57,767 nt of DNA from Akkermansiaceae bacterium (GTDB lineage Bacteria; Verrucomicrobiota; Verrucomicrobiia; Verrucomicrobiales; Akkermansiaceae), in contig JAPJNB010000165.1 of NCBI GenBank assembly GCA_026461385.1, positions 1 through 57,767 on the forward strand, in the 5' to 3' direction. How positions within the stretch are numbered: the first letter of the stretch is position 1; each line of letters starts with the position of its first letter. The notes under the pieces are model-generated. The model worked only from the letters and a program-made list of their open reading frames with translations. It searched no databases and was not told the origin of the DNA. A program made the translations under genes and the position numbers. Positions 1 through 10,762 of this stretch are shown here, one piece after another.

Positions 1-1
1 C

Positions 2-442
2 GTGAGGGGTGACGTGTGGATGGGGGGCGGATCGGGCGTGAGGATCGCGCAGGGGTATCTTTCCCAAGACCCAAGCCGAACGGTTCGGGTGCGGATCGCC
101 GGCGAGACGGGATGGTTGACCATCAAGGGGCGCACCGAGGGCATCACTCGGCAGGAATTTGAATATCCGATCCCGCTCGAGGACGCCAAGGCTCTGCTTG
201 GGCTTTGTTTGCCCACCGTGATCGATAAAACTCGGTACCGGGTTCCCTTTGGCGGCCACGATTGGGAAGTCGACGTCTTCCACGGCGACAACGAAGGCTT
301 GGTGCTCGCGGAAGTCGAGCTTGCGGACGAATCGATCGACCCGCCGCTTCCGGCGTGGGTTGGTCGCGAGGTTTCTGCCGATCCTCGATATTTCAACTCC
401 TGCCTCGCCTCGTTTCCCTACGGAAAATGGGCGGATTCGTGA
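2..442 (+). CDS. CYTH domain protein (adenylate cyclase/thiamine-triphosphatase-like), 5' truncated by window edge
   Basis: VRGDVW..GVRIAQGYLSQDPSRTVRVRIAG..GWLTIKGRTEG..R.EFEYPIP and EVELADE are typical of CYTH proteins; the N-terminal ExExK part lies outside the window. Confidence 0.85.
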   Translation: MRGDVWMGGGSGVRIAQGYLSQDPSRTVRVRIAGETGWLTIKGRTEGITRQEFEYPIPLEDAKALLGLCLPTVIDKTRYRVPFGGHDWEVDVFHGDNEGLVLAEVELADESIDPPLPAWVGREVSADPRYFNSCLASFPYGKWADS

Positions 443-523
443 ACGATTTGAGAATCTTGAGGATTCTACAATCTCCCGCTTGCCACCGGGCGTCATCCAC
501 TTACCCTTGCTTCAGCAACTCAC

Positions 524-1393
524 ATGAAAATCTGGCTCGACGGTAAATTAGTTGATGAATCCGAAGCGAAGGTGTCGGTCTTTGACCACGGACTTCTCTA
601 CGGCGATGGTGTTTTTGAAGGAATTCGTTTTTATAACGGTCGGATCTTCCGGTTGGAGGAACACATCCGGCGGCTGTTTGATTCGGCCCGCGCGATCATC
701 CTCGATCTGCCATGGACTCAAGAAGAGGTTTGCAAATTCACCTGCGAGACCGTTGCCGCGAACGGCCTCACCGACGGGTACATCCGCTTAGTGATCACGC
801 GTGGTGCGGGTGAACTCGGGCTCAACCCTTACCTTTGTCCGACGCCGTCGATGTTTATCATCGCCTCGACCATCAAGCTTTACCCAGATGAGACCTATCA
901 AAACGGGCTAGCCATCATCACCTGTGCGACTCGTCGGCCAGCGCCGGGTGCCCTGATGCCCCAGGTCAAGTCGCTGAACTACCTCAACAACATCATGGCC
1001 AAGGTCGAAGCGATCCAAGCCAACGCGCTGGAGGCGGTGATGCTCAACGAGCAAGGCTATGTGGCCGAGTGCACCGGAGATAATTTGTTCCTGATCAAAA
1101 ATGGAGTTCTGCTCACTCCGCTGATTTGTGATGGAGCGCTCGATGGCATCACGCGAGCGGTGATTATTGAAATCGCGGCGAAGCTAGAGGTTCCCTTCAA
1201 GGAGTGCTCACTCACGCGCTACGACATTTTCACGGCGGATGAATGCTTCCTCACTGGCACGGCGGCGGAGGTCATTCCGGTCGTCGCGCTGGATCGTCGC
1301 ATCATCGGCACCGGCAAGCCTGGTCCGTTCACGGCGCGTTTCCTCGCAGCCTTCCATGAGTTGGCGATGAACACAGGCACGCCATTTGCTTAA
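524..1393 (+). CDS. ilvE: Branched-chain amino acid aminotransferase (class IV PLP)
   Basis: VFDHGLLYGDGVFEGIRFYNGRIFRLEEHIRRL and KSLNYLNNIMAKVEA..VMLNEQGYVAECTGDNLF motifs. Confidence 0.9.
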   Translation: MKIWLDGKLVDESEAKVSVFDHGLLYGDGVFEGIRFYNGRIFRLEEHIRRLFDSARAIILDLPWTQEEVCKFTCETVAANGLTDGYIRLVITRGAGELGLNPYLCPTPSMFIIASTIKLYPDETYQNGLAIITCATRRPAPGALMPQVKSLNYLNNIMAKVEAIQANALEAVMLNEQGYVAECTGDNLFLIKNGVLLTPLICDGALDGITRAVIIEIAAKLEVPFKECSLTRYDIFTADECFLTGTAAEVIPVVALDRRIIGTGKPGPFTARFLAAFHELAMNTGTPFA

Positions 1394-1416
1394 GTTGACC
1401 ACCGGACTGAATCAAA

Positions 1417-1923
1417 ATGAAATGTGACTTTTGCGATACCAAGGCAAGCGTCTTTCTCACGCAACTCGTGGAGGGGGAGATGAAGAAGATTTGTCTTTGT
1501 AACGCTTGCGCGAAAGAGCGTGGAGTCACCGATCCGACGGGTTTCTCGTTGGCGGATCTTCTGCTGGGCGGGTTGCCGGGTGGTCCGGGGCTTGCGATCG
1601 GCAACCCGATGACCGGTCCGAGTGGTGGCAAAAAATGCCCCAGCTGCGGGTTCACCATGGACGACTTGAAAAAAGTGCGGCGATTCGGTTGCAGCGAATG
1701 CTATGGCATCTTCAGTGATGAAGTCGGCCAGATGCTGCGAGGGATGCACAAGGGGGCTGCGCACATCGGCAAGGTGCCCGCAGGCCTCATGGCCACCCAG
1801 ATTCGCACCCAGCGACTCGAAGAACTTCGCTCACGCCTCGACCAGGCGATCGCGGCGGAAAGCTACGAAGAAGCCGCCGGAATCCGCGATGAAATCCGCA
1901 CTTTAAACGAGGTAAATCATTGA
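1417..1923 (+). CDS. mcsA: McsA-like zinc-binding protein with UvrB/UvrC motif
   Basis: CxxC zinc motifs (CDFC, CNAC, CPSCG, CSEC) plus C-terminal UVR motif LRSRLDQAIAAESYEEAAGIRDEIR; directly upstream of mcsB. Confidence 0.8.
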   Translation: MKCDFCDTKASVFLTQLVEGEMKKICLCNACAKERGVTDPTGFSLADLLLGGLPGGPGLAIGNPMTGPSGGKKCPSCGFTMDDLKKVRRFGCSECYGIFSDEVGQMLRGMHKGAAHIGKVPAGLMATQIRTQRLEELRSRLDQAIAAESYEEAAGIRDEIRTLNEVNH

Positions 1924-1984
1924 AATTCCGAAACTCGATGTTAATGAAGAATTGCCCCCCAAATTTCCAACCACTGATCACCTC

Positions 1985-3112
1985 ATGATGCGCTTCGCCA
2001 CCCTCATCAAACACCCCGCCGATTGGATGACAGGCGGGCATGGGTCGCATGGTGCCGTTCTGACGTCGCGGATTCGCCTCGCTCGGAATCTCCGCCACCA
2101 TCCATTTCCTGGTTGGGCAAAGCGCGAGCAACGGGCCACGGCCCTCGGGGTGATGCGCCCCGCAATCGAGGCATTGGCCGTGATGAAAGATGCCTTTTCC
2201 CATGAGCTGGATGATCTGAGCTCGGTCCAGAAGCAGGTGCTGGTCGAGCGCCACTTGATTTCCCGTGAGCATGCCGCTCGGGGTCACGGATCCGCAGCGG
2301 TCATCGAGCGTCGGCAGAGTTTCAGCCTGATGATCAACGAGGAAGACCACCTCCGGATGCAGGCGATCCGGCCCGGCTTGCAGCTTTCCGCCGCATTTGA
2401 GGCGTTGTCCGCACTGGATACCGAGTTGGAGAAATCGCTGGAATTCGCATTTGACGCATCGCTTGGCTACCTGACCACTTGCCCCACCAACCTGGGCACT
2501 GGCCTGCGCGCTTCGGCGATGCTGCATCTGCCGGGATTGGTCTTGAGCGATCAGATCGGTCAGGTCCTCCAAGCTGTGAACAAAATCGGGCTCGCTGTTC
2601 GCGGACTTTACGGTGAAGGGACGGAATCCCTTGGCAATCTCTATCAGATTTCGAATCAATCGACCTTGGGTGAAAGCGAGGAAATGATCATCCGCCGCCT
2701 AGAGCGCGTGATTTCCCAAGTTGCAAGCCACGAGCAAAACGCCCGCGAAAAGCTACTCGAAGACGATCCCGCGATGGTCGCGGACAAAGTTGGCAGGGCC
2801 TACGGGGTGCTGCGCCACGCGCACATCATCGATTCCAAGGAAGCGCTCAATCACCTTTCGCTGCTGCGGCTCGGGGGAAATCTTGAGTTTTTCCCGCCTG
2901 AAACCGTGCTTTTGTGCGACGCGTTGCTGATGGACATCCAACCGGCACACCTGCAACTCCATGCGGGCCGCAAGCTTTCGCCCGAGGAACGGGACTGCAG
3001 CCGTGCGGAAATTTTACGCTCTCGTTTGCATTCTCTCGAATCCCCTGATACTGGTACTTCATTGAAGAAGAATTCCAAACCATTTGACCATTCCAACCCA
3101 GAGGACACATGA
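1985..3112 (+). CDS. mcsB: McsB-like protein arginine kinase (ATP:guanido phosphotransferase)
   Basis: VLTSRIRLARNL, TTCPTNLGTGLRASAMLHLPGL, RGLYGEG..GNLYQISNQ.TLG; start set at the first ATG in the ORF. Confidence 0.85.
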   Translation: MMRFATLIKHPADWMTGGHGSHGAVLTSRIRLARNLRHHPFPGWAKREQRATALGVMRPAIEALAVMKDAFSHELDDLSSVQKQVLVERHLISREHAARGHGSAAVIERRQSFSLMINEEDHLRMQAIRPGLQLSAAFEALSALDTELEKSLEFAFDASLGYLTTCPTNLGTGLRASAMLHLPGLVLSDQIGQVLQAVNKIGLAVRGLYGEGTESLGNLYQISNQSTLGESEEMIIRRLERVISQVASHEQNAREKLLEDDPAMVADKVGRAYGVLRHAHIIDSKEALNHLSLLRLGGNLEFFPPETVLLCDALLMDIQPAHLQLHAGRKLSPEERDCSRAEILRSRLHSLESPDTGTSLKKNSKPFDHSNPEDT

Positions 3113-5655
3113 ATAACTTCACCCCACGCGCCCAACAAGTTCTCGCTCTCGCCCGCAAGGAGGCCGACCGCTTCAACCACTCGTACGTCGGCACCGAACA
3201 CTTGCTGCTCGGTTTGATCAAGCTCGGTCAAGGAGTCGCAGTGAACGTCCTCGAGCGGATGGGCCTCGAGCTCGAAGCGGTACGCATGGAGGTCGAAAAA
3301 GAGGTCGGCTCCGGGCCACCTCAGAAAACCACCGGTAACATCCCGTACACTCCACGGGTGAAAAAAGTTCTGGCTCTCGCCAACAAGGAGGCGAAGGCGC
3401 TCAATCATTCCTACGTCGGCACGGAGCATCTTCTTCTCGGGCTCTTGCGGGAGGGCGAGGGGGTCGCCGCCAGAGTGCTCAAGCGCTTGGACGTTGATAT
3501 CCAACGGACTCGAAACGAGATCCTCGCGGAAATCGATCCGAATTTTTCACCCGACGACCACGACGAGCCAGATGACGACGATGATGATGAGCTTGAAGAG
3601 GGGCCTTTCGAAGAGGAGGCTGCTCCCCAAGCGTCTGCCGCAGGGCAAGAGGCGAAATCCAAAACTCCCGCGCTCAAAGCATTCGGTCGTGATTTGACCA
3701 AGGTGGCGCGTGAGGGCGGGCTTGATCCGGTGATCGGTCGCGAGAGCGAGATCGAGCGGGTCATTCAAATCCTTTGCCGCCGCACCAAGAACAACCCCGT
3801 GCTCATCGGCGAGGCGGGAGTGGGCAAGACGGCCATCGTCGAGGGCTTGGCCCAAGAGATTTCGTCTGGTAATGTTCCCGAAATTCTGCGGGACAAAAAA
3901 GTGATCACCCTCGATCTCGCATTGATGGTGGCGGGTACCAAGTATCGCGGCCAGTTCGAAGAGCGCATCAAAGCGGTCATGGATGAAATCCGGAAAGTGA
4001 AGAACGTCATTCTTTTCATCGATGAGCTCCACACGATTGTGGGTGCAGGTTCCGCTGAGGGGGCGATGGATGCCTCCAACATCATCAAGCCGGCCTTGAG
4101 CCGTGCGGAGCTTCAGTGTGTGGGTGCCACCACCCTCAACGAATACCGCAAGCACATCGAGAAGGATTCGGCACTTGAGCGCCGATTCCAGCAGGTCAAG
4201 GTGGATGAACCATCGGTGGATGATGCAATCAAGATCCTCCAAGGCCTCCAAGAAAAGTACGAATCGCACCACAAGGCGCAGTTCACCCCCGAAGCGATCG
4301 TGGCAGCGGTGAAGTTGACCTCACGCTATCTCACCGCGCGCTTCCTGCCGGATAAAGCGATCGATGTTCTCGACGAGGCGGGCGCACGCGCACGCATCGG
4401 GACGATGACGCGCCCAAGCGCAATCAAGGAACTCGAAGCGGCCATCGTGCAGATTAACCGCGACAAGGTTGCTGCAATCGCTGAGCAAAATTTCGAGAAG
4501 GCAGCATCGCTCAGAGACGATGAAAAGCGCGCCAAAAGCGAGCTCGACGAGACCTTGAAGGCATGGCGTTCATCGTCCGAAGAGACCATCGTCACCGTGA
4601 CCGACGACGACATCATGGCCGTGGTTTCCAAGTGGACGGGGGTCCCTCTCCGCCGCATGGAAGAGAAGGAGACTGAAAAGCTCCTGAAGATGGAGGATGA
4701 ATTGAAAAGTCGTGTCATCGGCCAGAACGAGGCGGTGGTCGCCATTTCCAAGGCACTCCGTCGCTCGCGTGCGGACCTCAAGGATCCGCGTCGTCCGATC
4801 GGCTCATTCCTTTTCCTCGGGCCCACAGGCGTTGGCAAAACCTACTTGGCTCGCAACCTCGCCGAGTTCATGTTTGGCGATGCGGACGCCTTGATCCAAA
4901 TCGACATGTCGGAGTACATGGAGAAATTCACCGCGAGCCGACTCATTGGTTCGCCTCCGGGCTATGTCGGATATGAAGAGGGCGGCCAACTTTCCGAAGC
5001 CGTTCGCCGTCGGCCTTACTCGGTGGTCCTCTTTGACGAGGTCGAGAAGGCGCATCCGGACGTGATGAATTTGATGCTCCAGATTTTGGAAGAGGGGACG
5101 GTGACCGATTCACTCGGCCGCAAAATCGATTTCCGCAACACCATCATCATCATGACTTCGAACGTCGGTGCCTCGACGATCAAGCGCCAGACCACGCTCG
5201 GATTTGGGGCCATGGCCGCAGACGAAGCTGATCACGACGGCATGAAGGACAAGATCATTGAGGAAGCGAAGCGCTACTTTAAGCCCGAGTTCCTCAATCG
5301 TTTGGACAGCTTGGTGGTGTTTCACATGCTCGAAAAAGTGGATCTCAATCAGATCGTCGACCTCGAAGTCTCGAAGTTGGTCAAACGCCTGAAGGAAAAA
5401 GACATCGCGCTAACGCTGTCCGCTGAGGCTCGCGACTTGCTTTCGGCCAAGGGTTTTGATCCGGCTTACGGGGCTCGCCCGATGCGCCGTGCGGTGGAAC
5501 GTTTCCTGGAGGATCCGCTTGCGGAGTCCCTGCTTCGAGGTGAGGTCAAGGCGGGCGACTCGGTGAACGTTGCGCTTAAGCCCGACTCCGAGGAATTGGA
5601 CTTCATCACCCAGCGCGAGGAGGCCATCCAAGAGGTCAGCGAAGCTCAAGCCTAA
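3109..5655 (+). CDS. clpC: ATP-dependent Clp protease ATPase subunit ClpC
   Basis: Two Clp N repeats, two Walker A motifs ([16 protein letters not shown]), UVR motif, ClpB/C C-domain. Confidence 0.95.
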   Translation: MNNFTPRAQQVLALARKEADRFNHSYVGTEHLLLGLIKLGQGVAVNVLERMGLELEAVRMEVEKEVGSGPPQKTTGNIPYTPRVKKVLALANKEAKALNHSYVGTEHLLLGLLREGEGVAARVLKRLDVDIQRTRNEILAEIDPNFSPDDHDEPDDDDDDELEEGPFEEEAAPQASAAGQEAKSKTPALKAFGRDLTKVAREGGLDPVIGRESEIERVIQILCRRTKNNPVLIGEAGVGKTAIVEGLAQEISSGNVPEILRDKKVITLDLALMVAGTKYRGQFEERIKAVMDEIRKVKNVILFIDELHTIVGAGSAEGAMDASNIIKPALSRAELQCVGATTLNEYRKHIEKDSALERRFQQVKVDEPSVDDAIKILQGLQEKYESHHKAQFTPEAIVAAVKLTSRYLTARFLPDKAIDVLDEAGARARIGTMTRPSAIKELEAAIVQINRDKVAAIAEQNFEKAASLRDDEKRAKSELDETLKAWRSSSEETIVTVTDDDIMAVVSKWTGVPLRRMEEKETEKLLKMEDELKSRVIGQNEAVVAISKALRRSRADLKDPRRPIGSFLFLGPTGVGKTYLARNLAEFMFGDADALIQIDMSEYMEKFTASRLIGSPPGYVGYEEGGQLSEAVRRRPYSVVLFDEVEKAHPDVMNLMLQILEEGTVTDSLGRKIDFRNTIIIMTSNVGASTIKRQTTLGFGAMAADEADHDGMKDKIIEEAKRYFKPEFLNRLDSLVVFHMLEKVDLNQIVDLEVSKLVKRLKEKDIALTLSAEARDLLSAKGFDPAYGARPMRRAVERFLEDPLAESLLRGEVKAGDSVNVALKPDSEELDFITQREEAIQEVSEAQA

Positions 5656-5661
5656 CGCACA

Positions 5662-6015
5662 ATGGAGGTTCGCAACCGCGACGAACAAGTTCCTTTCACC
5701 ACGAAGGATGGCTCGACGATTCGAAGTCTGTTAGATCTTTCAAACGCTCCCGTTTCAAACCAGAGCCTCGCTGAGGCCAGTTTGGTGGCGGGTGGCGTGA
5801 TCGAGCGGCACTACCACCGCGTCAGCGAGGAGTTTTACTACATCACTGCGGGTTCTGGCGTCATGGAGGTCGAGGGGATCGAGCGTGAGGTTTTGCCTGG
5901 CGATGCGATTTTGATTCCGCCGGGTGCTTGGCACCGAATCCATGCGGTCGAGGCTTTGGAATTTCTTTGCTGCTGCTCGCCGCCCTATTCGCACGACGAC
6001 ACCTATTTTGCTTGA
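5662..6015 (+). CDS. Cupin domain protein
   Basis: ERHYHRVSEEFYYITAGSGVMEVEG and GDAILIPPGAWHRI cupin motifs. Confidence 0.85.
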   Translation: MEVRNRDEQVPFTTKDGSTIRSLLDLSNAPVSNQSLAEASLVAGGVIERHYHRVSEEFYYITAGSGVMEVEGIEREVLPGDAILIPPGAWHRIHAVEALEFLCCCSPPYSHDDTYFA

Positions 6016-6116
6016 GGCGGCGGATGAGCAATTTCCGCGCGGATTCATGAGAGGATCGGTAAGGGTGGGTCGTACGGGAAATGGGCTATTTCTAACGCAT
6101 CACCTGATCCCACTCG

Positions 6117-7613
6117 ATGAAACACCGACTCGTCCTAGCCATTTTTTTCTCATCCGCCTTGCTGGCGCAAAGCAGCGAGACCAAGCCGAACATTCTTTTC
6201 ATCGCGGTGGATGACCTCAGGTGTGATTTGGGCTGCTATGGAAACTCGCAGGTCCATTCGCCGAACATCGACCGCTTGGCTGCGTCAGGGGTGGTTTTCA
6301 CTCGAGCCTATTGCCAACAAGCCGTCTGCAATCCCTCGCGCGCGAGTCTGATGACCGGGTTGCGTCCCGATTCAACGCAGGTCTGGGATCTCAAGACCGA
6401 CTTCCGCACGAAGATTCCCAATGCGGTCACCCTGCCGCAATTCCTGCGGAAAAATGGTTATCGGGCCGAGGGCTATGGCAAAATTTTCCACAACGAATTC
6501 CCCGACGATGTCTCGTGGGATCTACCCCACCGTTGGCCCGACAGGGGGATTGAGTGGTCGGATGCATCGATGACTCGCCTCGCAAAATATCGGTTAGAAA
6601 TGAAAGCTGCTGGAAAAAGCGAAGCGGACATCAAGCGCATGCATGCGCCTGCGACCGAGGTTCTTGATATCGCTGATGGTGACCATGCCGATGGCGCGAT
6701 TGCCGATCAGGCGATTGCCGCCTTGCGCGAGTTGGCCAAGTCCAAGCAGCCATTTTTCATGGGTGCCGGGTTTTGCGCAACCCACTTGCCATTCACTCCG
6801 CCAAAAAAATATTGGGATCTCTATGACCCGGCCAAGATCGCGCTTGCGAGCAATGGTTTCATCCCTCACGGCGCGCCATCGCTGGCTTTTGGAGAGAAGT
6901 TGTTAGGCGGCTTCTATGAACTACGAGGTTACATGGATTTCGCTGCCGCACCGACGCCGTTCGAGCGGACCCTCGATGAGTCCCAGCAGCGCAACCTCAA
7001 ACATGCGTACTTCGCTGCCACCTCGTTTGTAGACTCGCATGTCGGTCGCTTGCTCGATGAGCTTGAGCGCCTCGGAATCGCAGAGAATACCGTTGTGGTA
7101 TTCTGGAGTGATCATGGATGGAAGCTCGGTGAGCATGCGGGGTGGTGCAAGCAAACCAACTACGAGATCGATACCCGAGCCCCTTTGATTATCCGCGTAC
7201 CCGGCGCGAGGAACAAGGGGAGCAAGACGGCCGCTCTAGCAGAATTTGTCGATATCTATCCGACTGTCTGCGAGTTGGCAGGTCTCGCGGCACCCAAGGA
7301 ACTTGAGGGAAAAAGTCTCGTGCCTGTTTTAGCGGGAACTGCCGCGAAGGTGAAAGACGCGGCTTTTAGTCAATTCATCCGCAACGAGGCGAGGGGAGAC
7401 TTCATGGGCTACGCGATGAGGACCGACCGCTACCGCTACATCGAGTGGATCAATCTCGCCACTGGTGCCATTGAGGCTCAAGAGCTTTACGACCACCATT
7501 CGGATCCGGATGAAAATGAGAACATCGCGAATCGTGCGGAAAATGCCGACTCGATCCATCAATTAAGCGCTCAGATGTGGGCGCAGCTGCCCAAACCGAG
7601 GCTGAGGCCGTGA
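6117..7613 (+). CDS. Sulfatase (iduronate-2-sulfatase-like), secreted
   Basis: Signal peptide; NILFIAVDDLRCDLGCYGN; CNPSRASLMTG sulfatase signature; FWSDHGWKLGEH. Confidence 0.9.
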   Translation: MKHRLVLAIFFSSALLAQSSETKPNILFIAVDDLRCDLGCYGNSQVHSPNIDRLAASGVVFTRAYCQQAVCNPSRASLMTGLRPDSTQVWDLKTDFRTKIPNAVTLPQFLRKNGYRAEGYGKIFHNEFPDDVSWDLPHRWPDRGIEWSDASMTRLAKYRLEMKAAGKSEADIKRMHAPATEVLDIADGDHADGAIADQAIAALRELAKSKQPFFMGAGFCATHLPFTPPKKYWDLYDPAKIALASNGFIPHGAPSLAFGEKLLGGFYELRGYMDFAAAPTPFERTLDESQQRNLKHAYFAATSFVDSHVGRLLDELERLGIAENTVVVFWSDHGWKLGEHAGWCKQTNYEIDTRAPLIIRVPGARNKGSKTAALAEFVDIYPTVCELAGLAAPKELEGKSLVPVLAGTAAKVKDAAFSQFIRNEARGDFMGYAMRTDRYRYIEWINLATGAIEAQELYDHHSDPDENENIANRAENADSIHQLSAQMWAQLPKPRLRP

Positions 7614-7736
7614 GCCCCCATTCTCGATGATTCTTCCGCTGCGGGTCAGAGCCCGCTTACGGCGGCGCACAATATGCTGTTGCACTCAGGCGAGGGGTTT
7701 CCTAATTTCTCAAAGCATTCGTTTACCTTACGTCAC

Positions 7737-8879
7737 ATGAAACTGTCCAAATTGATCTTCGTCGCCGCCGCTTCCGTGGGCGGGCTGTTCTCGCTTTCGA
7801 GCTGCAAGTCGGGTGGAGGAAACTCGATCAAAGTCGGCGAGTTTGCCTCCCTGACTGGCAAGGAAGCGACGTTCGGTACGTCTTCCCATGAGGGCACTTT
7901 GCTTGCCATCGAGCAGGTGAATGCCGCTGGCGGGGTGCTCGGCAAAAAGCTCGAGCTGCTCACGGAGGACGACCAAACCAAGGCCGGTGAACCCGCCAAT
8001 GCAGTCAATAAACTCATTTCGAAAGACGGCGTGATCGCGATTCTCGGAGAGGTTGCTTCCAGCCGCTCGCTTGAGGCTGCCCCCATCTGCCAACTCAACA
8101 AGGTGCCGATGATCTCACCCGCCTCCACGAACCCAACCGTGACTCGTGAGGGTGACTATGTTTTCCGAGTCTGCTTCAACGACAATTTTCAAGGCGGCGC
8201 ACTTGCAAACTTCGCCAGCGGCACGCTTAAGGCAAAAAAGGTCGCGATTCTAACCGACGTGAAGAGCGATTACAGCAAAGGTCTCGCAAAGAGCTTCAAG
8301 GAAAAATACGCAACGAGCGGAGGCGTGGTCGGCACTGAGCTCGATTTCAATGGTGGCGACAAAGATTTCAAAGGTCAGCTCACGGCGATCAAGAGCGACG
8401 CTCCCGATGCGATCTTTCTCCCGGGTTATTACAACGATGTTGCGCTCATCTGCATTCAGGCAAAACAACTTGGCATGAGCATCCCTATCTTCGGTGGCGA
8501 CGGTTGGGAAAGCGAAAGTCTGCTAGAAATCGGCAAGGATGCGATGGAAGGCCATTATTTTTCGACTCATTGTTCGATTGAGCAGCCGACACCGGAGATG
8601 ACCTCATTTGTTAATTCCTACAAAAAGCGCTTCAGCGGCAAGTCACCCGATGCCATGGCGGTTCTCGGCTACGATTCTGCAATGGTGTTGGTGGATGCGA
8701 TCAAACGCGCAAATTCCACCGAGTCTGGCGCCCTGCGGGAGGCGATCGCCACGACTAAAGATTTCGCGGGTGCCAGCGGCAAGATTTCACTCAACGCCGA
8801 TCGCGATGCGGTGAAGGCCCTGGTTTTCATTCAAATCAAAGGCGGGAAGTTTACCTACAGCGCGACCGTCAATCCTTGA
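7737..8879 (+). CDS. Branched-chain amino acid ABC transporter substrate-binding lipoprotein
   Basis: Lipobox LSSC; IKVGEFASLTGKEATFG...GGVLGKKLELLTEDDQTK periplasmic binding protein; followed by livHMGF-type genes. Confidence 0.9.
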   Translation: MKLSKLIFVAAASVGGLFSLSSCKSGGGNSIKVGEFASLTGKEATFGTSSHEGTLLAIEQVNAAGGVLGKKLELLTEDDQTKAGEPANAVNKLISKDGVIAILGEVASSRSLEAAPICQLNKVPMISPASTNPTVTREGDYVFRVCFNDNFQGGALANFASGTLKAKKVAILTDVKSDYSKGLAKSFKEKYATSGGVVGTELDFNGGDKDFKGQLTAIKSDAPDAIFLPGYYNDVALICIQAKQLGMSIPIFGGDGWESESLLEIGKDAMEGHYFSTHCSIEQPTPEMTSFVNSYKKRFSGKSPDAMAVLGYDSAMVLVDAIKRANSTESGALREAIATTKDFAGASGKISLNADRDAVKALVFIQIKGGKFTYSATVNP

Positions 8880-8930
8880 GAATTCTAAGCGAACTCTAAC
8901 ATTTTCATAGTACCAAAGTTCTAACAATTC

Positions 8931-9839
8931 GTGGATTGGTTTTTTCAGCAGTTGATCAATGGCCTCGGGCTTGGGGCGATTTATGCGCTGATTGCCTTGG
9001 GTTACACGATGGTCTATGGGGTGCTGCGTTTTATCAATTTCGCACACAGCGATGTGCTCATGCTTGGTGCGTTCTCCGCATTTTACATTGCGCCGAAGAT
9101 TGAGAAGGTCTTTGGGTCGCAATCCGTTTTGGCCTGCATCATGGTGTTTATTTTAGCGGCCGCCGCCTGTGCGGTGATCGGCATGACCATCGAACGCCTT
9201 GCGTACCGACCTCTGAGAAATCGTCCGAAGCTCACGGTGCTGATCACCGCGATCGGCGTTTCGCTTTTGATCGAGAACACCGCACAAAACGAAAGAGTGT
9301 TGGGTTCGGCCCCGCAGGCATTCCCGCAACTCATCACGGAACGTGCAATCCATCTCGGGAATCTGGTGATTTCTAGCAAGGATCTTCTTACGGTGCTAGT
9401 TACATTAGTTTTGTTAGGTGGAATGTGGTTCATCGTCCAAAAAACTCGCATCGGCACGGCCATGCGTGCGGTTTCCTTCAATCAACAGGCCGCAGCGTTG
9501 ATGGGGGTGCCGGTGGATCGTATCATCTCGTTCACGTTCGGACTGGGGTCGGCGCTGGCTGCTGTCGCGGGCATTCTTTATTCGCTCAACTCGAGCATTG
9601 AGCCTCTCATGGGCGTGCAACCTGGATTGCGAGCATTCGTTGCTGCGGTTCTTGGTGGAATTGGAAATCTTCCCGGCGCAGTGCTTGGGGGCTTTCTTCT
9701 CGGATTGTTAGAGACCTTTGCGGGTGGCATCGAGGGCTGGTCGAATTACCGCGACGCCTTCGCCTTCGGCATCCTAATCTTGATCCTTCTCGTGAAACCT
9801 GCTGGCCTGTTAGGCCGCTCATCCGTTGAGAAAGTCTAA
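8931..9839 (+). CDS. livH: Branched-chain amino acid ABC transporter permease (LivH type)
   Basis: FQQLINGLGLGAIYALIALGYTMVYGVLRFINFAHSD; GTG start. Confidence 0.9.
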   Translation: MDWFFQQLINGLGLGAIYALIALGYTMVYGVLRFINFAHSDVLMLGAFSAFYIAPKIEKVFGSQSVLACIMVFILAAAACAVIGMTIERLAYRPLRNRPKLTVLITAIGVSLLIENTAQNERVLGSAPQAFPQLITERAIHLGNLVISSKDLLTVLVTLVLLGGMWFIVQKTRIGTAMRAVSFNQQAAALMGVPVDRIISFTFGLGSALAAVAGILYSLNSSIEPLMGVQPGLRAFVAAVLGGIGNLPGAVLGGFLLGLLETFAGGIEGWSNYRDAFAFGILILILLVKPAGLLGRSSVEKV

Positions 9840-10762
9840 TGCCATTGAATGGAGCAAAACGCTGGCTACTGGTGGGCATCGCACTCGCGATCGTCGCATC
9901 CTACTTCAGCCCACAATTCAATCGCTACTACCTCGGAGTCGCGATCGACGTGGGAATCGCAATCATTCTTGCGACCAGCCTGAACTTGATCAACGGCCAC
10001 ACCGGTCAATTCAGTTTGGGACACGCGGGATTCATGGCGGTGGGCGGATTTTTCTCGGCTTGGGTCTCACTTCATGCGGGCAATCTGAGCCACGTATTCT
10101 GGTACTTTCCGCTATCGCTCGTTGCCGGTGGTTTGGTAGCGGCGTTGGTCGGTTTGTTGGTCGGGGTTCCGTCGCTTCGCTTGCGCGGTGACTACTTGGC
10201 GATTGTGACGCTCGGGTTCGGAGAAATCATCCGCGTAGTCGCGCAAAACACCGAGGCCATCGGCGCAGCCAGCGGACTGAAGGGGATTCCAAAACTCACC
10301 ACGCTCGGGTGGACCTTTAGCTTTGCGGTCATCACGATTTATGCCATTTCAACCCTCGTGAATTCCACCTACGGGCGCGGGTTCATTGCGGTGCATGATG
10401 ATGAAATTGCCGCCGAGTCGAACGGCGTGGATACCACTCGGACCAAGGTGACGGCTTTCGTGACTGGTGCATTTTTTGCAGGAATCGCCGGTGGCTTGTA
10501 CGCCCACCACAAGCAGTTTCTCTCGCCTACGGGATTCGACTGGCTGAAATCGATCGAGATCGTGGTCATGGTCATCCTTGGAGGAATGGGTCGCACGGTC
10601 GGGGTGGTCGCTGCGGCGATTCTGCTCACGCTCATGCCCGAGCTACTTCGGGACTTCTCGGAATATCGAATGATCATCTATTCGCTACTCATCATCCTTC
10701 TCATGCTTTTGCGGCCAGCGGGATTGTTCTCATTTCACTTCAAACGACGCCCTCAACCATGA
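9839..10762 (+). CDS. livM: Branched-chain amino acid ABC transporter permease (LivM type)
   Basis: LNLINGHTGQFSLGHAGFMAVG, SLRLRGDYLAIVTLGFGEIIRV. Confidence 0.9.
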   Translation: MPLNGAKRWLLVGIALAIVASYFSPQFNRYYLGVAIDVGIAIILATSLNLINGHTGQFSLGHAGFMAVGGFFSAWVSLHAGNLSHVFWYFPLSLVAGGLVAALVGLLVGVPSLRLRGDYLAIVTLGFGEIIRVVAQNTEAIGAASGLKGIPKLTTLGWTFSFAVITIYAISTLVNSTYGRGFIAVHDDEIAAESNGVDTTRTKVTAFVTGAFFAGIAGGLYAHHKQFLSPTGFDWLKSIEIVVMVILGGMGRTVGVVAAAILLTLMPELLRDFSEYRMIIYSLLIILLMLLRPAGLFSFHFKRRPQP

